From contig JANQRU010000007.1 in assembly GCA_028284415.1 (NCBI GenBank), positions 744,001-808,000 on the forward strand: DNA of 64,000 nucleotides. Direction: 5' to 3'. The number at the start of each line of letters is the position of its first letter. Position 1 is the first letter of the stretch. Under the pieces are notes generated by a model. That model did not search any database. It worked only from the letters and a program-made list of their open reading frames with translations, and had not been told where the DNA came from. This stretch comes from Pyrinomonadaceae bacterium (lineage in GTDB: Bacteria; Acidobacteriota; Blastocatellia; Pyrinomonadales; Pyrinomonadaceae). Positions 34,658-43,075 of the stretch are shown here, piece after piece. Position numbers and translations under genes: made by a program.

Positions 34658-35594
34658 TGGGAATTTGATTTTCTTGGATATTGGCACGGGCTTCAGGTTT
34701 CCCTTCCAAATGATTTATGTAATATCTTTGAGTCGGGTATGCAAAATCTATGTCGTCATGTTTGGCAAATTCACGTAAGATGTCTTCCCAAATTTCCTGC
34801 TCAGTACCACGACGACGACGAGGATTGCATATAAATCGAATCGTCAACATAACACCGCTGTCTTTGACTGTCGTATAAACAATTGGAGTGATTTTCCCTA
34901 CATAGATCATCATTTTTCCGGCGGCTTGACGAATCTGATTTTCCACTGTTTTTGTCATTTCCTCACCATGTTTTGCAATAACTTCAAACAAAATTTCTTT
35001 AGCTTTCTCCCAGTTGCTTTCAAAAGTTACAAGCACAGGAACTTCATTCCAAATATATTGAAAACCATCCATATAATTAGCAAGTGGCTTTGAAAAAACT
35101 TCACCGTTCGGAATGTGTATGACTCGTCCCGTACTTTGTTCGGCATCAACCCAGTTACCAATTTCCATCAACGTAAACATAAAAATCCGCTGATCTATCA
35201 CATCTCCGCGAACATCACCAATCTGTATTCGATCACCAACTTGAAAAGGCTTTCTCCACAAGATAAATCCCCACCCTGCAAGATTTACGAGCGGTGATTG
35301 AAGTGCTATCGCAATTCCTGCGGAAAGCAATCCCAAGTAGGTTGAAAGAGACTGAAATCCACGAAACCAAACACTTCCAACAACAAAAACGATTAGCCCG
35401 AAACTTACATAACTCGATGTCTTACGCCAACGATAACGAATAGCAACGTCTTTCGTACGTCGGTAAACAAGCAACAAGATTATTCGTCGAATAATTATGA
35501 GAATTAGAATAGCAATGAGAGAAGTGAGTATTCTAGTCTGGATTTCAGGAGTCAATCCTAGATTACTTTGTATCCATTGGGCTATTTCTTGCAT
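34641..35594 (-). CDS. MscS-family mechanosensitive channel protein
   Basis: A 317-residue inner-membrane protein with AAGGAATAAAA before the ATG. The N-terminal part has three to four helices (residues about 17-45, 62-82 and a pore helix region). The pore signature is LSAGIAIALQSPLVNLAGWGFILWRKPFQVGDRIQIGDVRGDV, the hallmark of MscS channels. A beta domain follows and then an alpha-beta vestibule region (ICNPRRRRGTEQEIWEDILREF). It protects against osmotic downshock. It shares a transcript with rimI downstream and perhaps with the SIMPL gene upstream, 12 bases away. Confidence 0.93.
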   Translation of the reverse strand: MQEIAQWIQSNLGLTPEIQTRILTSLIAILILIIIRRIILLLVYRRTKDVAIRYRWRKTSSYVSFGLIVFVVGSVWFRGFQSLSTYLGLLSAGIAIALQSPLVNLAGWGFILWRKPFQVGDRIQIGDVRGDVIDQRIFMFTLMEIGNWVDAEQSTGRVIHIPNGEVFSKPLANYMDGFQYIWNEVPVLVTFESNWEKAKEILFEVIAKHGEEMTKTVENQIRQAAGKMMIYVGKITPIVYTTVKDSGVMLTIRFICNPRRRRGTEQEIWEDILREFAKHDDIDFAYPTQRYYINHLEGKPEARANIQENQIPNETKS

Positions 35595-35606
35595 TTTTAT
35601 TCCTTG

Positions 35607-36374
35607 CTAATTTAATAAAAACCTGATTTTTACGCTTGCTTCAACCTTGATTGCTCCAGGGGCAAATGTCGCCATACTTTCACTTCTAGAAAAATTACCC
35701 GATGTAGAAACAACATTCATCTGACTATTAGAATCTATACCACTCAAAGTATATCCACGATTGACCAGTGTTCCTTCTACAACTGAAATTGCCTTACCAA
35801 TAGTTTGCCCAATTGCTCCTGTCATTGCTTTTGCTTTTTCATAAGCTGCCTTCATTGCTAACTCACGTGCTTTATCTTTTAATTCACGCAGTTTTGAAGT
35901 CTGAAATCTTACACTATTAATTTCAGTGATTCCCACATTTAGAACTTCTGAAAAGAAACGCTCAAACTTTGAAATATCTCTGAGTGTCACGATTACAGTT
36001 TTTGAAATTTCATATCCCTTAAATTTCTTCTGACTAATTTCATCTCCGTCCTCATCAAAGATCTTATTATCCTCATCACGATAATATTCGTATTTTTTAT
36101 CAAATGAGATGTAATCGGTCTTCACATCTTTCGGCTCAATGGAATATTTTTTAGTTAGCATTAAAACCTTAGAAACTGTTTCGTCATTCGCCTCTTTTGC
36201 CTTTTGCAAATTCATATCAATATTTGATACGTCAAGTGAAAAAACAACCTCATCAGGTGCAACAAAAACCTCTGCTTTACCACTAACATCAATTGTATTC
36301 GGCTCTGAGGTTTTATCTTGTGCAGATACACTCATGCACAAAAATATCATAAATATAGGAAATAGTTTTTTCAT
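35607..36374 (-). CDS. Exported SIMPL domain protein (DUF541)
   Basis: A 255-residue protein starting at the ATG at 36374, with AGAGG upstream; this gives a normal signal peptide (MKKLFPIFMIFLCMSVSA). The SIMPL domain signature is present: VSGKAEVFVAPDEVVFSLDV at the N-terminus, VTLRDISKFERFFSEVL and SVRFQTSKLRELKDKARELAMKAAYEKAKAM in the middle, then IKVEASVKIRFLL at the end. These periplasmic proteins form large ring-shaped assemblies; their function is not settled. It is followed 12 bases later by mscS on the same strand. Confidence 0.93.
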   Translation of the reverse strand: MKKLFPIFMIFLCMSVSAQDKTSEPNTIDVSGKAEVFVAPDEVVFSLDVSNIDMNLQKAKEANDETVSKVLMLTKKYSIEPKDVKTDYISFDKKYEYYRDEDNKIFDEDGDEISQKKFKGYEISKTVIVTLRDISKFERFFSEVLNVGITEINSVRFQTSKLRELKDKARELAMKAAYEKAKAMTGAIGQTIGKAISVVEGTLVNRGYTLSGIDSNSQMNVVSTSGNFSRSESMATFAPGAIKVEASVKIRFLLN

Positions 36375-36812
36375 CTTTTTTTTTCCTCTCAAATAATTAT
36401 AGAGTAGATTTTACTTATTTTTCTTAAGTAACCACAAGGCAACCTCTAATTTACTTGAGCATAGCTTTTAAGGTTAACCCTGCCAAATAATTTCCGATGG
36501 ATTTAGTAGATTATTAGCCAATTAATAATTGCTTGGAATTCAGAATTTGGAAAATATGTTCTTCATTCAAAACTTTTCCACAAAGAAATAATCGAGTATG
36601 CACTGCAAAGTCTGCATACTCGAAATTTACTTTAAAAAATTTACCCTTTATTCTCTGTTTTACAACGTAAACGCCTTAAACTAAATCTATTGTAATCTAG
36701 TTTCACAACCAAATTTTATAAGATGTTTGTACAACAGACCATATCCTTACAAATTCGTAAAAAACGCATAGTCAGTTATGGTCAAATGAACAATAAATGT
36801 TCCCTTATAAAG
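36375..36812. other. Gene-free stretch of about 440 bases
   Basis: No gene with a credible ribosome site and codon pattern is seen on either strand; an open frame on the plus strand (36723-36920) is an antisense shadow of the small gene at 36813-36941. The one distinct structure is the hairpin at 36592-36623 listed separately. The right end must contain the promoter of the SIMPL gene. Confidence 0.6.
36592..36623 (-). terminator. Strong hairpin, probable terminator after the 42-residue gene
   Basis: A perfect 11-bp stem, TCGAGTATGCA paired with TGCATACTCGA, encloses a 10-base loop. On the minus strand it is followed by TTATTTCTTT, a weak T-run. It lies about 190 bases downstream of the small Cys-rich gene and is the only hairpin in that stretch. 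Confidence 0.5.
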
Positions 36813-36941
36813 TTAATGTCTTGCGTGAGTGTCACAGCGATGAGGACCCGTGTGTCCCCAATCTCTTGTACAATTGTTTATACATTCATCACACATGCTG
36901 TCGCATTGGCTAACTTTTAATTCTTCTTTTTCTGTGTTCAT
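36813..36941 (-). CDS. 42-residue cysteine- and histidine-rich mini-protein
   Basis: ATG at 36941, stop at 36813. The 42 residues contain Cys at 13, 17, 20, 24 and 36 and His at 30, 34, 39 and 42. The pattern C-x3-C-x2-C-x3-C then H-x3-H-x-C-x2-H is a plausible metal or zinc-ribbon site; no membrane helix or signal peptide is present. A weak purine-rich ribosome site (AGAGAT) lies about 10 bases upstream. Two single-cysteine-free shadows exist on the opposite strand. I recognise no family. It is between the SIMPL gene and a lipoprotein gene on the same strand. Confidence 0.55.
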   Translation of the reverse strand: MNTEKEELKVSQCDSMCDECINNCTRDWGHTGPHRCDTHARH

Positions 36942-36992
36942 CTAATTTATCTCTAAATTAACAAGTAAGTTTTGTTTAAAGTCATATATTTT

Positions 36993-37451
36993 CTATTCAG
37001 AAACAATTTTTATCTCATCCGATGCTGCCCTTGTAAACCTTGCTTTCCTACTAGAGTTTTCAATTGAGGCAGGTCGGACATTATCAAAGGCAACATAGAA
37101 TGTATTATCATCAGGAAATTTTATGAGTCCCTGCGTGCGACGTTGCGTTCCATTATATACATAAATCAAATCAATCCATGCTGGATCCTTTGAATATTCA
37201 ATGACATATGTGCCTCGAAATCTCACTTTCCATGTATTTTTATCTGGAATTTCTGGTACGGGCTGCCCAAGTTGGGGGGCAGGATCTGGACGATATAAAT
37301 ACAGCATTTCAAAAGTTCCATCTTCGTGAAATATCATTGCTTCACTCACGTTTCCATTAACCCATTTACCGACGTGGGTTGGTGGAAAACACCCAACTTG
37401 AAATATCGCCAATAAAATTAACAAAGTATAAATAACTATTCTGCTTCTCAT
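36993..37451 (-). CDS. Small exported protein, possible lipoprotein, lipocalin-like repeats
   Basis: A 152-residue protein; I choose the second of two adjacent ATGs (37451), with AGGAGG six bases upstream, so a longer start 66 bases earlier is not needed. The signal sequence MRSRIVIYTLLILLAIFQVG ends at C21, which is preceded by FQVG, a poor lipobox, so lipid modification is uncertain. The body has GKWVNGNVSEAMIFHEDGTFEML and TYVIEYSKDPAWIDLIYVYNG, alternating strands of a small beta-barrel as in copper-resistance NlpE-like or DUF-type lipocalins. Function unknown. Confidence 0.75.
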   Translation of the reverse strand: MRSRIVIYTLLILLAIFQVGCFPPTHVGKWVNGNVSEAMIFHEDGTFEMLYLYRPDPAPQLGQPVPEIPDKNTWKVRFRGTYVIEYSKDPAWIDLIYVYNGTQRRTQGLIKFPDDNTFYVAFDNVRPASIENSSRKARFTRAASDEIKIVSE

Positions 37452-37540
37452 CATTCGCCTCCTTTCTAAGGAAATTTTGATTATGCAGAGCTGTTGATTG
37501 CGAAATATAACCCTCAACTACTCTCAAACAGGATTCTGCA

Positions 37541-37568
37541 TAATGCACTAAGAATTCTTAGTGCATTA
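37541..37568. repeat. Perfect 28-base palindrome with no spacer
   Basis: The two 14-base arms (37541-37554 and 37555-37568) are exact reverse complements, centred on GAATTC. It lies between the end of the radical SAM gene and the start of the small exported protein gene, both on the minus strand, 90 bases upstream of the latter. A dimer-binding operator or an RNA hairpin are both possible; there is no T-run for termination. Confidence 0.85.
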
Positions 37569-37747
37569 ATCGTTCCAATTTGGATTTTCGAGTTAAATAG
37601 TGAAAATGTTGAAGTTTACAGAGTTCGCCAAGTCCTATAGTTTGAAATATATATGTACATACGTGAGTTTTTCCACAATAAATTAGAAAATTTCCGCATT
37701 CTGAATCGTTCGTACCGTAAATGTTCGATTACTATATGAAGGTTTTT

Positions 37748-38776
37748 TTATTTAGTTTCTAAAACCTGCGTCACCGTTTCTTTCTTCAAACGTCCGCCAC
37801 CGTTTCGTTTGTCGTAATCGGATGGAGAGATTTGTTTATCACGCCAAGCGTCGAGGTGTCCGACTTGGTGGACGCATTGGATTGTGCAGGTTGGGGCACA
37901 CCATTTTTCGGTGATGTATTCTCGTTCCATATGTTCGCGTGTGTATTCATGAATGGAGATTCCGGGAGTGCCGCGTTGTTGTGAACACCAATGGACTAAG
38001 CCATCTTCGCAGACATATAAATATCTCGCTCCGGCACGGCAACGCCATTCGTATTCTTCGCCTTCGACGAGTTTATCCTGAAACCAATTCCAACGGGCAT
38101 AACTTCTCGCTCCTTTTGACTTGATCTCTTTGTAAACTTCTTTTTCGCGGTCGGTCAAACCTTTGTTCAAACCCATTTCGTCGTGAATTACGCCGACGGT
38201 TGAAGAAAATCCGAGTTCAATCGCACGATTGGCAATTGTTAAAGCCTCTTCGGGATTTTTTACGCCGCCGCCGACTACGGAGTTTATGTTGACCTTAAAT
38301 TTTGCGTATTCGGAAAGATTTTGGAGTTTTTTATCGAGGACTTTCAGACTCTTTTTGGAAACATCGTCGGGTTGAACATTATCAATCGAAATTTGCAGAT
38401 AATCGAGTCCCGCTTCGTTTAATTTCTCAATTCTTTTTGGTTGAAAATAATAGCCATTTGAAATTAAACCAGCAATCATTCCATGATGACGTATGCGAGC
38501 GATTATTTCAAAAATTTCGGGGTGCAACATCGGTTCGCCACCAGAAATTGTTACTACTGATGTTCCGAATTCAGCAAGTCTATCAATTCGTTTGAGCATT
38601 TCTTCGATCGGCACCGGATCGCTTGTTTTGTCGTATTCGTTGCAATACGTACACGACAAATTACAACGCCGCATCGGGACGATGTGAACAAGAACCGGAT
38701 GCTTCGTTGAAGCAAACGCTTTGACTGTATGTTTTACTCCACGCGTAAAACGCGAGAAACTACTTGCTTTTGGCAT
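37748..38776 (-). CDS. Radical SAM protein with SPASM-like C-terminal cysteines
   Basis: A 342-residue radical SAM enzyme. C38, C42 and C45 in [14 protein letters not shown] hold the [4Fe-4S] cluster that cleaves [18 protein letters not shown] is the SAM-binding GGE motif, and [13 protein letters not shown] and [10 protein letters not shown] follow the barrel. The C-terminal half has several cysteines ([19 protein letters not shown] and [15 protein letters not shown]) in a SPASM-like arrangement that holds auxiliary clusters, as in peptide-modifying or hopanoid-type enzymes. No peptide substrate gene is recognisable next to it. The gene is isolated, with a terminator of the Lol-like genes upstream. 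Substrate unknown. Confidence 0.9.
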   Translation of the reverse strand: MPKASSFSRFTRGVKHTVKAFASTKHPVLVHIVPMRRCNLSCTYCNEYDKTSDPVPIEEMLKRIDRLAEFGTSVVTISGGEPMLHPEIFEIIARIRHHGMIAGLISNGYYFQPKRIEKLNEAGLDYLQISIDNVQPDDVSKKSLKVLDKKLQNLSEYAKFKVNINSVVGGGVKNPEEALTIANRAIELGFSSTVGVIHDEMGLNKGLTDREKEVYKEIKSKGARSYARWNWFQDKLVEGEEYEWRCRAGARYLYVCEDGLVHWCSQQRGTPGISIHEYTREHMEREYITEKWCAPTCTIQCVHQVGHLDAWRDKQISPSDYDKRNGGGRLKKETVTQVLETK

Positions 38777-38846
38777 ATACTAAGAAATTTGAACGTTGGT
38801 CAAATTTGTAATTATACGGACTGTTTAATGTCTTTTCAAACTCACA

Positions 38847-38881
38847 GAAAAGGCTTTGATTCAACCCATCAAAGCCTTTTC
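38847..38881 (-). terminator. Rho-independent-type hairpin after the first LolA-like gene
   Basis: A perfect 14-bp stem (38847-38860 with 38868-38881) with a 7-base loop and a short T-rich descending arm. It lies 20 bases downstream of the gene at 38902-39597. Confidence 0.75.
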
Positions 38882-38901
38882 CTATAAATGCTTTTTGAAA
38901 A

Positions 38902-39597
38902 CTATCCTTTCAAAATCTTAGTTCCTTTTGGAACAGTATAAACATCAAAGATTTTTAAGTTTATTTGAGAATTTTTAACAATATTATAAAGAGTAATTAC
39001 AGTAGAATCATTATTCTTCTCAATCACTTTTGCTTTAAGCAACATTCCGTCATCATCAACATAAATATCTACTGATTTATATTTTGATCTTTTCTTCGGT
39101 TTAAGATAAATATGAGAGACTTCTTTTCCTTTTACCCTAGACCTTCCTACGTACTGACGAATATAGTTAGCTTTCAAAGACTTTCGAGGCATACTCAAAA
39201 TGTCCAAACCACCCGTTACCTCATCAACTCCATTAACCCTGTTAATTTCACCTCTAATTGCTTGCTTTAGGCGTGGTCTGTAAATAAGGTATTTACCTTT
39301 AGCAACAACTAACAACTCATTAACCGGTTTTATCCATTCGATTCGCACTAAGTCATTTTGTCCTGATTTTGGAATATATGACAAATACCCCACTGTTATA
39401 TCGGTTTCGTCTAATAAAGAATCAGTTTTTGCCATTTCGACATTAGATTTCAAAGTGTCCAAAACATTTCGATGCTTTTCCATCCTATTTAGAATCTCTG
39501 TGAGAGGTCCTTGTGCATTTACGTCAAAACTACCAAAAACTCCGAAAAAGATTGCGAAAAATAATATACCAAATCCCAATTTTTTTATTTGTGACAT
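38902..39597 (-). CDS. LolA-like outer-membrane lipoprotein carrier, paralogue 1
   Basis: A 231-residue exported protein with a signal peptide (cleavage near VNA-Q, about residue 29). The LolA fold is suggested by LTEILNRMEKHRNVLDTLKSN, VRIEWIKPVNELLVVAKGKYLIYRPRLKQAI, IYLKPKKRSKYKSVDIYVDDDGMLLKAKV and the final strand VYTVPKGTKILKG. It would carry or sense lipidated partners between membranes. It is about half identical to the next gene upstream, an evident tandem duplication. It sits between two hairpin terminators, so it is probably expressed alone. Confidence 0.85.
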   Translation of the reverse strand: MSQIKKLGFGILFFAIFFGVFGSFDVNAQGPLTEILNRMEKHRNVLDTLKSNVEMAKTDSLLDETDITVGYLSYIPKSGQNDLVRIEWIKPVNELLVVAKGKYLIYRPRLKQAIRGEINRVNGVDEVTGGLDILSMPRKSLKANYIRQYVGRSRVKGKEVSHIYLKPKKRSKYKSVDIYVDDDGMLLKAKVIEKNNDSTVITLYNIVKNSQINLKIFDVYTVPKGTKILKG

Positions 39598-39635
39598 TAT
39601 AATTTCTCCGGCAAATGATTATTGTTAAAATGAAA

Positions 39636-39667
39636 GGGGGGCTTGATTTATTTTAGCCAAGCCCCCT
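39636..39667 (-). terminator. Terminator hairpin between the two LolA-like genes
   Basis: GGGGGCTTG pairs with CAAGCCCCC (39637-39645 and 39658-39666) around a 12-base loop. On the minus strand TTTCATTTTAACAAT follows. It ends the gene at 39692-40387. Confidence 0.7.
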
Positions 39668-39691
39668 CATTACTAGACAGAACAAATTATT

Positions 39692-40387
39692 TTACCCTTT
39701 GGTACATTTCACACCTTTGGGTAGGTTAATTTTAAAGTCACTGCCATTTACCTTCACGTTTTTGCTGATTTTTGAAAGCTGGATTGTTGTTGAATCATCA
39801 TTATCTTCGACAACTTTTGCTTGCACAGGCATTCCATCTGCATCCACCCAAACTTCAGCAGATTTATATCTGTTTTTCTTCTTAGGACTGAGTTTAATAT
39901 GTGCTACTTCTGAACCGTTGATTTTAGTAACTCCCAAATATTGACGATTATATGTAGCTTTTAGCTGAGCTTTTGACATGCCCAAAAAACCTAGTGGTCC
40001 GCTTACTCTTGAATTATCTTTTTGAACTTTTTCCGTTTCACCACAAATCGCCTGCTTCAAACGGGGTCTATAAATTATATACTTACCATTAACGACAGCC
40101 ATCGACTCTTCGACAGGCTTTGACCAGTTAATGCGAACGTAATCGTCCCTATTTTCAACTGGTAAATATATAACAGTTCCAAATGTAATATCAGTTTCTT
40201 TCAATAGTGCGTCGGTTTTTGCCATTTTCACATCAGCTTTTAATGAGCTAAGTGAATTTCGATGCTTTTCCATTCTATTTAGGATTTCTGTTAAAGGTCC
40301 TTGTGCATTTACATCAGAAACAGCAAATATACTGAAAGCAAATGTGAATGCGATTGAAAATAAACCTAACCTGATAATTTTTTGCAT
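39692..40387 (-). CDS. LolA-like outer-membrane lipoprotein carrier, paralogue 2
   Basis: A 231-residue exported protein, same length and layout as the neighbour at 38902 and about half identical to it: signal peptide to about residue 29, GPLTEILNRMEKHRNSLSSL, VRINWSKPVEESMAVVNGKYIIYRPRLKQA, HIKLSPKKKNRYKSAEVWVDADGMPVQAKV, and NLPKGVKCTKG at the end. Unlike paralogue 1 it ends in a cysteine-containing VKCTKG tail and has an extra Cys in QAICGE. This suggests divergence of two carriers. It lies downstream of the LolD-like ATPase group, separated by a strong terminator. Confidence 0.85.
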   Translation of the reverse strand: MQKIIRLGLFSIAFTFAFSIFAVSDVNAQGPLTEILNRMEKHRNSLSSLKADVKMAKTDALLKETDITFGTVIYLPVENRDDYVRINWSKPVEESMAVVNGKYIIYRPRLKQAICGETEKVQKDNSRVSGPLGFLGMSKAQLKATYNRQYLGVTKINGSEVAHIKLSPKKKNRYKSAEVWVDADGMPVQAKVVEDNDDSTTIQLSKISKNVKVNGSDFKINLPKGVKCTKG

Positions 40388-40402
40388 AAATATGACTCCT
40401 AT

Positions 40403-40472
40403 AAAAAGATGTTAGAGGCTAGATGTCAAAATTCGTATAGTTTCCAAATTCTGACATCTACTCTCTAACATC
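40403..40472 (-). terminator. Large two-part terminator hairpin after the LolD-like operon
   Basis: Outer arms of 10 bp (40408-40417 with 40463-40472) and inner arms of 8 bp (AGATGTCA, 40421-40428, with TGACATCT, 40452-40459) form one interrupted stem. On the minus strand TTTTT follows (40407-40403). This separates the ATPase transcript from the LolA-like gene. Confidence 0.85.
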
Positions 40473-40524
40473 AAGACACAGCATCTGTCAATTAAATAAT
40501 GACTTATATTAGAGTTTTTATTGA

Positions 40525-40746
40525 TTATTTTTTGAGATAGACGCTCTGAGTTTTCAATTTATTTTGCTTTTCGACAGACGAAAAATCTTGACGTTGGACG
40601 GTTGAAAGTGCTTTGGGGGTTGCATCCATTTCTTTACCATCAAACCACGTTTTTGGAGTTAGGAAAATGAATGCGACGATCAAGAGACAAAAAATATCAT
40701 ATTGCCAAGTTCCGCGTTCGTAATCCCACAAAATTAATCTTTTCAT
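40525..40746 (-). CDS. 73-residue membrane-anchored protein
   Basis: A small protein with the start MKRLILWDYERGTWQYDI, a single hydrophobic helix at about residues 18-32 (FCLLIVAFIFLTP), then a basic-polar tail. The WDYERGTWQYD block is familiar from small conserved proteins of Acidobacteriota, but I cannot name a family. It lies 26 bases downstream of the LolD-like ATPase on the same strand, with no other gene in that transcript before the terminator. It might associate with the ATPase, which lacks a neighbouring permease. Confidence 0.7.
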   Translation of the reverse strand: MKRLILWDYERGTWQYDIFCLLIVAFIFLTPKTWFDGKEMDATPKALSTVQRQDFSSVEKQNKLKTQSVYLKK

Positions 40747-40772
40747 CGTTTTCAGATAAGCAAAAAAAGGTT

Positions 40773-41453
40773 TTAATCATCAACAATCAAACCGTCTCGC
40801 ATTTGGATGATTCTACCACAATGTTCAGCCGCTTCCGGATTATGCGTAATCATTAAAATCGTTTGCCCAAAACGTTTATTGAGTTTGTTGAACATATTCA
40901 GAACGATTTCGGAATTTTCCGTATCGAGATTTCCTGTTGGTTCATCCGCTAAAATAATTGCAGGACTGTTAATAACCGCACGAGCCAACGCAACTCTCTG
41001 TTGCTCACCACCGGAAAGTTCGATCGGCTTATTGTTCATTTTGTTTTCCAGCTTCAAAAGACTTAAAATCTCGCGGCGTTTCTCCGGATTACCGTTTCCA
41101 TTGCCAAGATGAATTCTCTCAGCAAGCCGCAAATTCCCATCTGCTGTTAACGTTGGAAAGAGGTTAAATCTCTGGAAAACAAAACCGATTTTTCGGCGAC
41201 GTATATCAGTTCTCTTGGCATCTGATACTTTAGAAACATCTTCTCCATCGATCAGAATTTTTCCGCTTGTTGGTGAAAGCAATCCACCGAGAAGATGCAA
41301 AAGAGTTGATTTACCACACCCCGATTGTCCCATTATGGCGACAAATTCGCCTTTTTCAATAGATAAAGAAACGCCCCGCAAAGCGTGCGTTTCTACTTTT
41401 CCAACCTTATAAACTTTGGTTAAATCTTCGGTCTCTAAAATGATATTGCTCAT
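40773..41453 (-). CDS. LolD/MacB-type ABC transporter ATPase
   Basis: A 226-residue ATPase of the LolD/MacB/FtsE group. Walker A is GQSGCGKST (42-50), the signature is [14 protein letters not shown] (146-159), and Walker B IILADEP (166-172) is followed by the D-loop NLD. The Q-loop is [10 protein letters not shown]. The length and RKIGFVFQ match LolD, which powers release of lipoproteins from the inner membrane, or MacB-type exporters. No permease gene (LolC/E or MacB) is adjacent. It lies 12 bases downstream of a LolA/LolB-like lipoprotein gene and upstream of a small membrane protein gene. Confidence 0.93.
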   Translation of the reverse strand: MSNIILETEDLTKVYKVGKVETHALRGVSLSIEKGEFVAIMGQSGCGKSTLLHLLGGLLSPTSGKILIDGEDVSKVSDAKRTDIRRRKIGFVFQRFNLFPTLTADGNLRLAERIHLGNGNGNPEKRREILSLLKLENKMNNKPIELSGGEQQRVALARAVINSPAIILADEPTGNLDTENSEIVLNMFNKLNKRFGQTILMITHNPEAAEHCGRIIQMRDGLIVDD

Positions 41454-41465
41454 TGAACAGTTATG

Positions 41466-42557
41466 TTAATTATCATTCCCAGCTTGCGTTTTGGGGCTTT
41501 CACCTGTTGAATTCTTTTGATTTTTGATTTCAGCAAGTTTCTCGTCTAAGTTAACAACTTCCAAGTTCCAACGGTTCTCTAAAACAAATGCCCTGTCAGG
41601 ATAATCTTTACCAATTGATACTGACTTAGGAGATTGATATTTTAGCCGCATTTTATATTTTTCTTTAGGACGAGTAAGGATAACTTGTTGTGGTAATCTA
41701 TATTGACCATTTTGCGTAAACTGACCTTCTAACCCATAAATAATGTCGGATTCAATTTCTCCTTTATCATCATATATTTGTTGACGAGCAAGACGGACAT
41801 TTCCTACTCTATCAAACCAAAATCGACGCTTGAGAACTAATTTTCCATCCTCTTTATTTTCAAATTCATCAAGAAGATAATATCCCCGTAAAACCCATCC
41901 AAGAGGAGATTTCTTTTTCAACAAATCAAAATCCACCTCCTCCTGTGTAAATGTACTAACTAAATATACAAATTTAGCTGTATTGGTGGGGCGAACAAGC
42001 ATCGCATCTGTAAAATGTTGCGGACGCAGTTTTGAAAAAGCATTTACATTTTGTTTAAGCTCTTTCGCATCGCCATTACCAATTTCATCCACTTTTTCTT
42101 GCAAAAGATCATAGTTGACTGAATTAGTTCCGATGATAAATTTCTTGTACTTTCCACCAGCTCCATCTTCTAATATCGCAACTCTAAATTTACTTCCATC
42201 AGAAGTCATTTGAACGATATCACTTTTTATGATTGGTACTTCAACCTTCAAACGAATTTTATCAGGACGTTCGACAACAATTTCACCAGGTACTTTTTTA
42301 TATCTTTCAGAAAGCCCAGAACTCGCATAAGAATTATCAATGAATTTCATATCCATTTTGGCTCTCAAAGAGTTAACTTTTGCGAAATAATCAACTTGCT
42401 TAATCAAATCATCTTGTGAAGCATTTTCAACTTCTAAAAGAGTTGCGACTTTTTGTTTTGATTTGGGACTAAACGGATTTTTACAACCACTCAAAAACAG
42501 AGCAGATAAAATAATTATAAGTGCGTATATTTTAACAAGGGGGATTTGGTTTAACAT
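41466..42557 (-). CDS. Lipoprotein with LolA/LolB-like (DUF4292-like) beta structure
   Basis: A 363-residue protein from the ATG at 42557; a longer start 54 bases upstream would move the signal sequence inwards. The lipoprotein signal ends in LFLSGC, a perfect lipobox. The mature part contains VNSLRAKMDMKFIDNSYASSGL, GEIVVERPDKIRLKVEVPI and VGNVRLARQQIYDDKG, a LolA/LolB or DUF4292-type beta-sheet that covers a hydrophobic cavity. The tail is Lys/Asn/Gln-rich. It starts a transcript with the LolD-like ATPase, which suggests an outer-membrane acceptor in the same lipoprotein route; this is inference. Confidence 0.82.
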   Translation of the reverse strand: MLNQIPLVKIYALIIILSALFLSGCKNPFSPKSKQKVATLLEVENASQDDLIKQVDYFAKVNSLRAKMDMKFIDNSYASSGLSERYKKVPGEIVVERPDKIRLKVEVPIIKSDIVQMTSDGSKFRVAILEDGAGGKYKKFIIGTNSVNYDLLQEKVDEIGNGDAKELKQNVNAFSKLRPQHFTDAMLVRPTNTAKFVYLVSTFTQEEVDFDLLKKKSPLGWVLRGYYLLDEFENKEDGKLVLKRRFWFDRVGNVRLARQQIYDDKGEIESDIIYGLEGQFTQNGQYRLPQQVILTRPKEKYKMRLKYQSPKSVSIGKDYPDRAFVLENRWNLEVVNLDEKLAEIKNQKNSTGESPKTQAGNDN

Positions 42558-42701
42558 CAGTCGTTTTTGATGTGTAAATGTATATGTTTGTTGTATTAAA
42601 AATGCTTTCACAAGTATCTTTTTTTAACAATAAAATATGTGTCTATGACACTAAACCGACAATAATACCACGTATAAAACCCTATTACCTAACACACAAA
42701 G

Positions 42702-42740
42702 ACGCGGTACGATTTAGCTCAAGGCATTTTCGCACCGCGT
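42702..42740 (-). terminator. Possible terminator hairpin at the end of the cox genes
   Basis: ACGCGGT (42702-42708) pairs with ACCGCGT (42734-42740), with inner CGA/TCG pairs after one mismatch. It lies 20 bases downstream of the last cox gene. The loop is long and the T-run poor, so this is a modest call. Confidence 0.45.
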
Positions 42741-42760
42741 TCAATTTCCTAAGAGTGTGA

Positions 42761-43072
42761 TTATCTTCCGATAATCGAACGTGTCAGATAATCCTGCATT
42801 GTGTATGCAAACATGATCGCCAACCAAAAGAACCCTGAAACCGCTGAGAGCCAAACTAATTTAGAACTCCAGCGAACGTGCATAAAATAAAGCACAACAA
42901 AGGTCATTTTAGTAAAAGCAATTAATAATGCTACTAAGGTGTTAGCTCCCGGGAATATCCATTCCAAATCAAACAAAGCAACGTAATAGGTAATAATGGT
43001 TCCAACCACTAATATGGCAAAAACACCAAAATATCCAGGTAAACCGATGTGTGTATCTCCGTGTTCACTCAT
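42761..43072 (-). CDS. Cytochrome c oxidase subunit IV (prokaryotic COX4-type)
   Basis: A 103-residue protein with three transmembrane helices (about residues 13-33, 45-65 and 72-92). LIAFTKMTFVVLYFMHVRWS is the conserved core of CyoD/CtaF-type subunit IV. It stabilises the oxidase. It ends the operon, three bases after the subunit III stop, with a hairpin downstream. The short N-terminus with MSEHGDTHIG is usual for the family. Confidence 0.9.
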   Translation of the reverse strand: MSEHGDTHIGLPGYFGVFAILVVGTIITYYVALFDLEWIFPGANTLVALLIAFTKMTFVVLYFMHVRWSSKLVWLSAVSGFFWLAIMFAYTMQDYLTRSIIGR

Positions 43073-43075
43073 AAT

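Noticed and set aside
36723..36920. Plus-strand open frame of 65 codons with several Cys
   Set aside because: It is antisense to the 42-residue Cys-rich gene on the minus strand, and it has no ribosome site.
37366..37548. Alternative long start or second frame upstream of the small exported protein gene
   Set aside because: The strong AGGAGG lies just before the later ATGs; the long form would bury the signal sequence.
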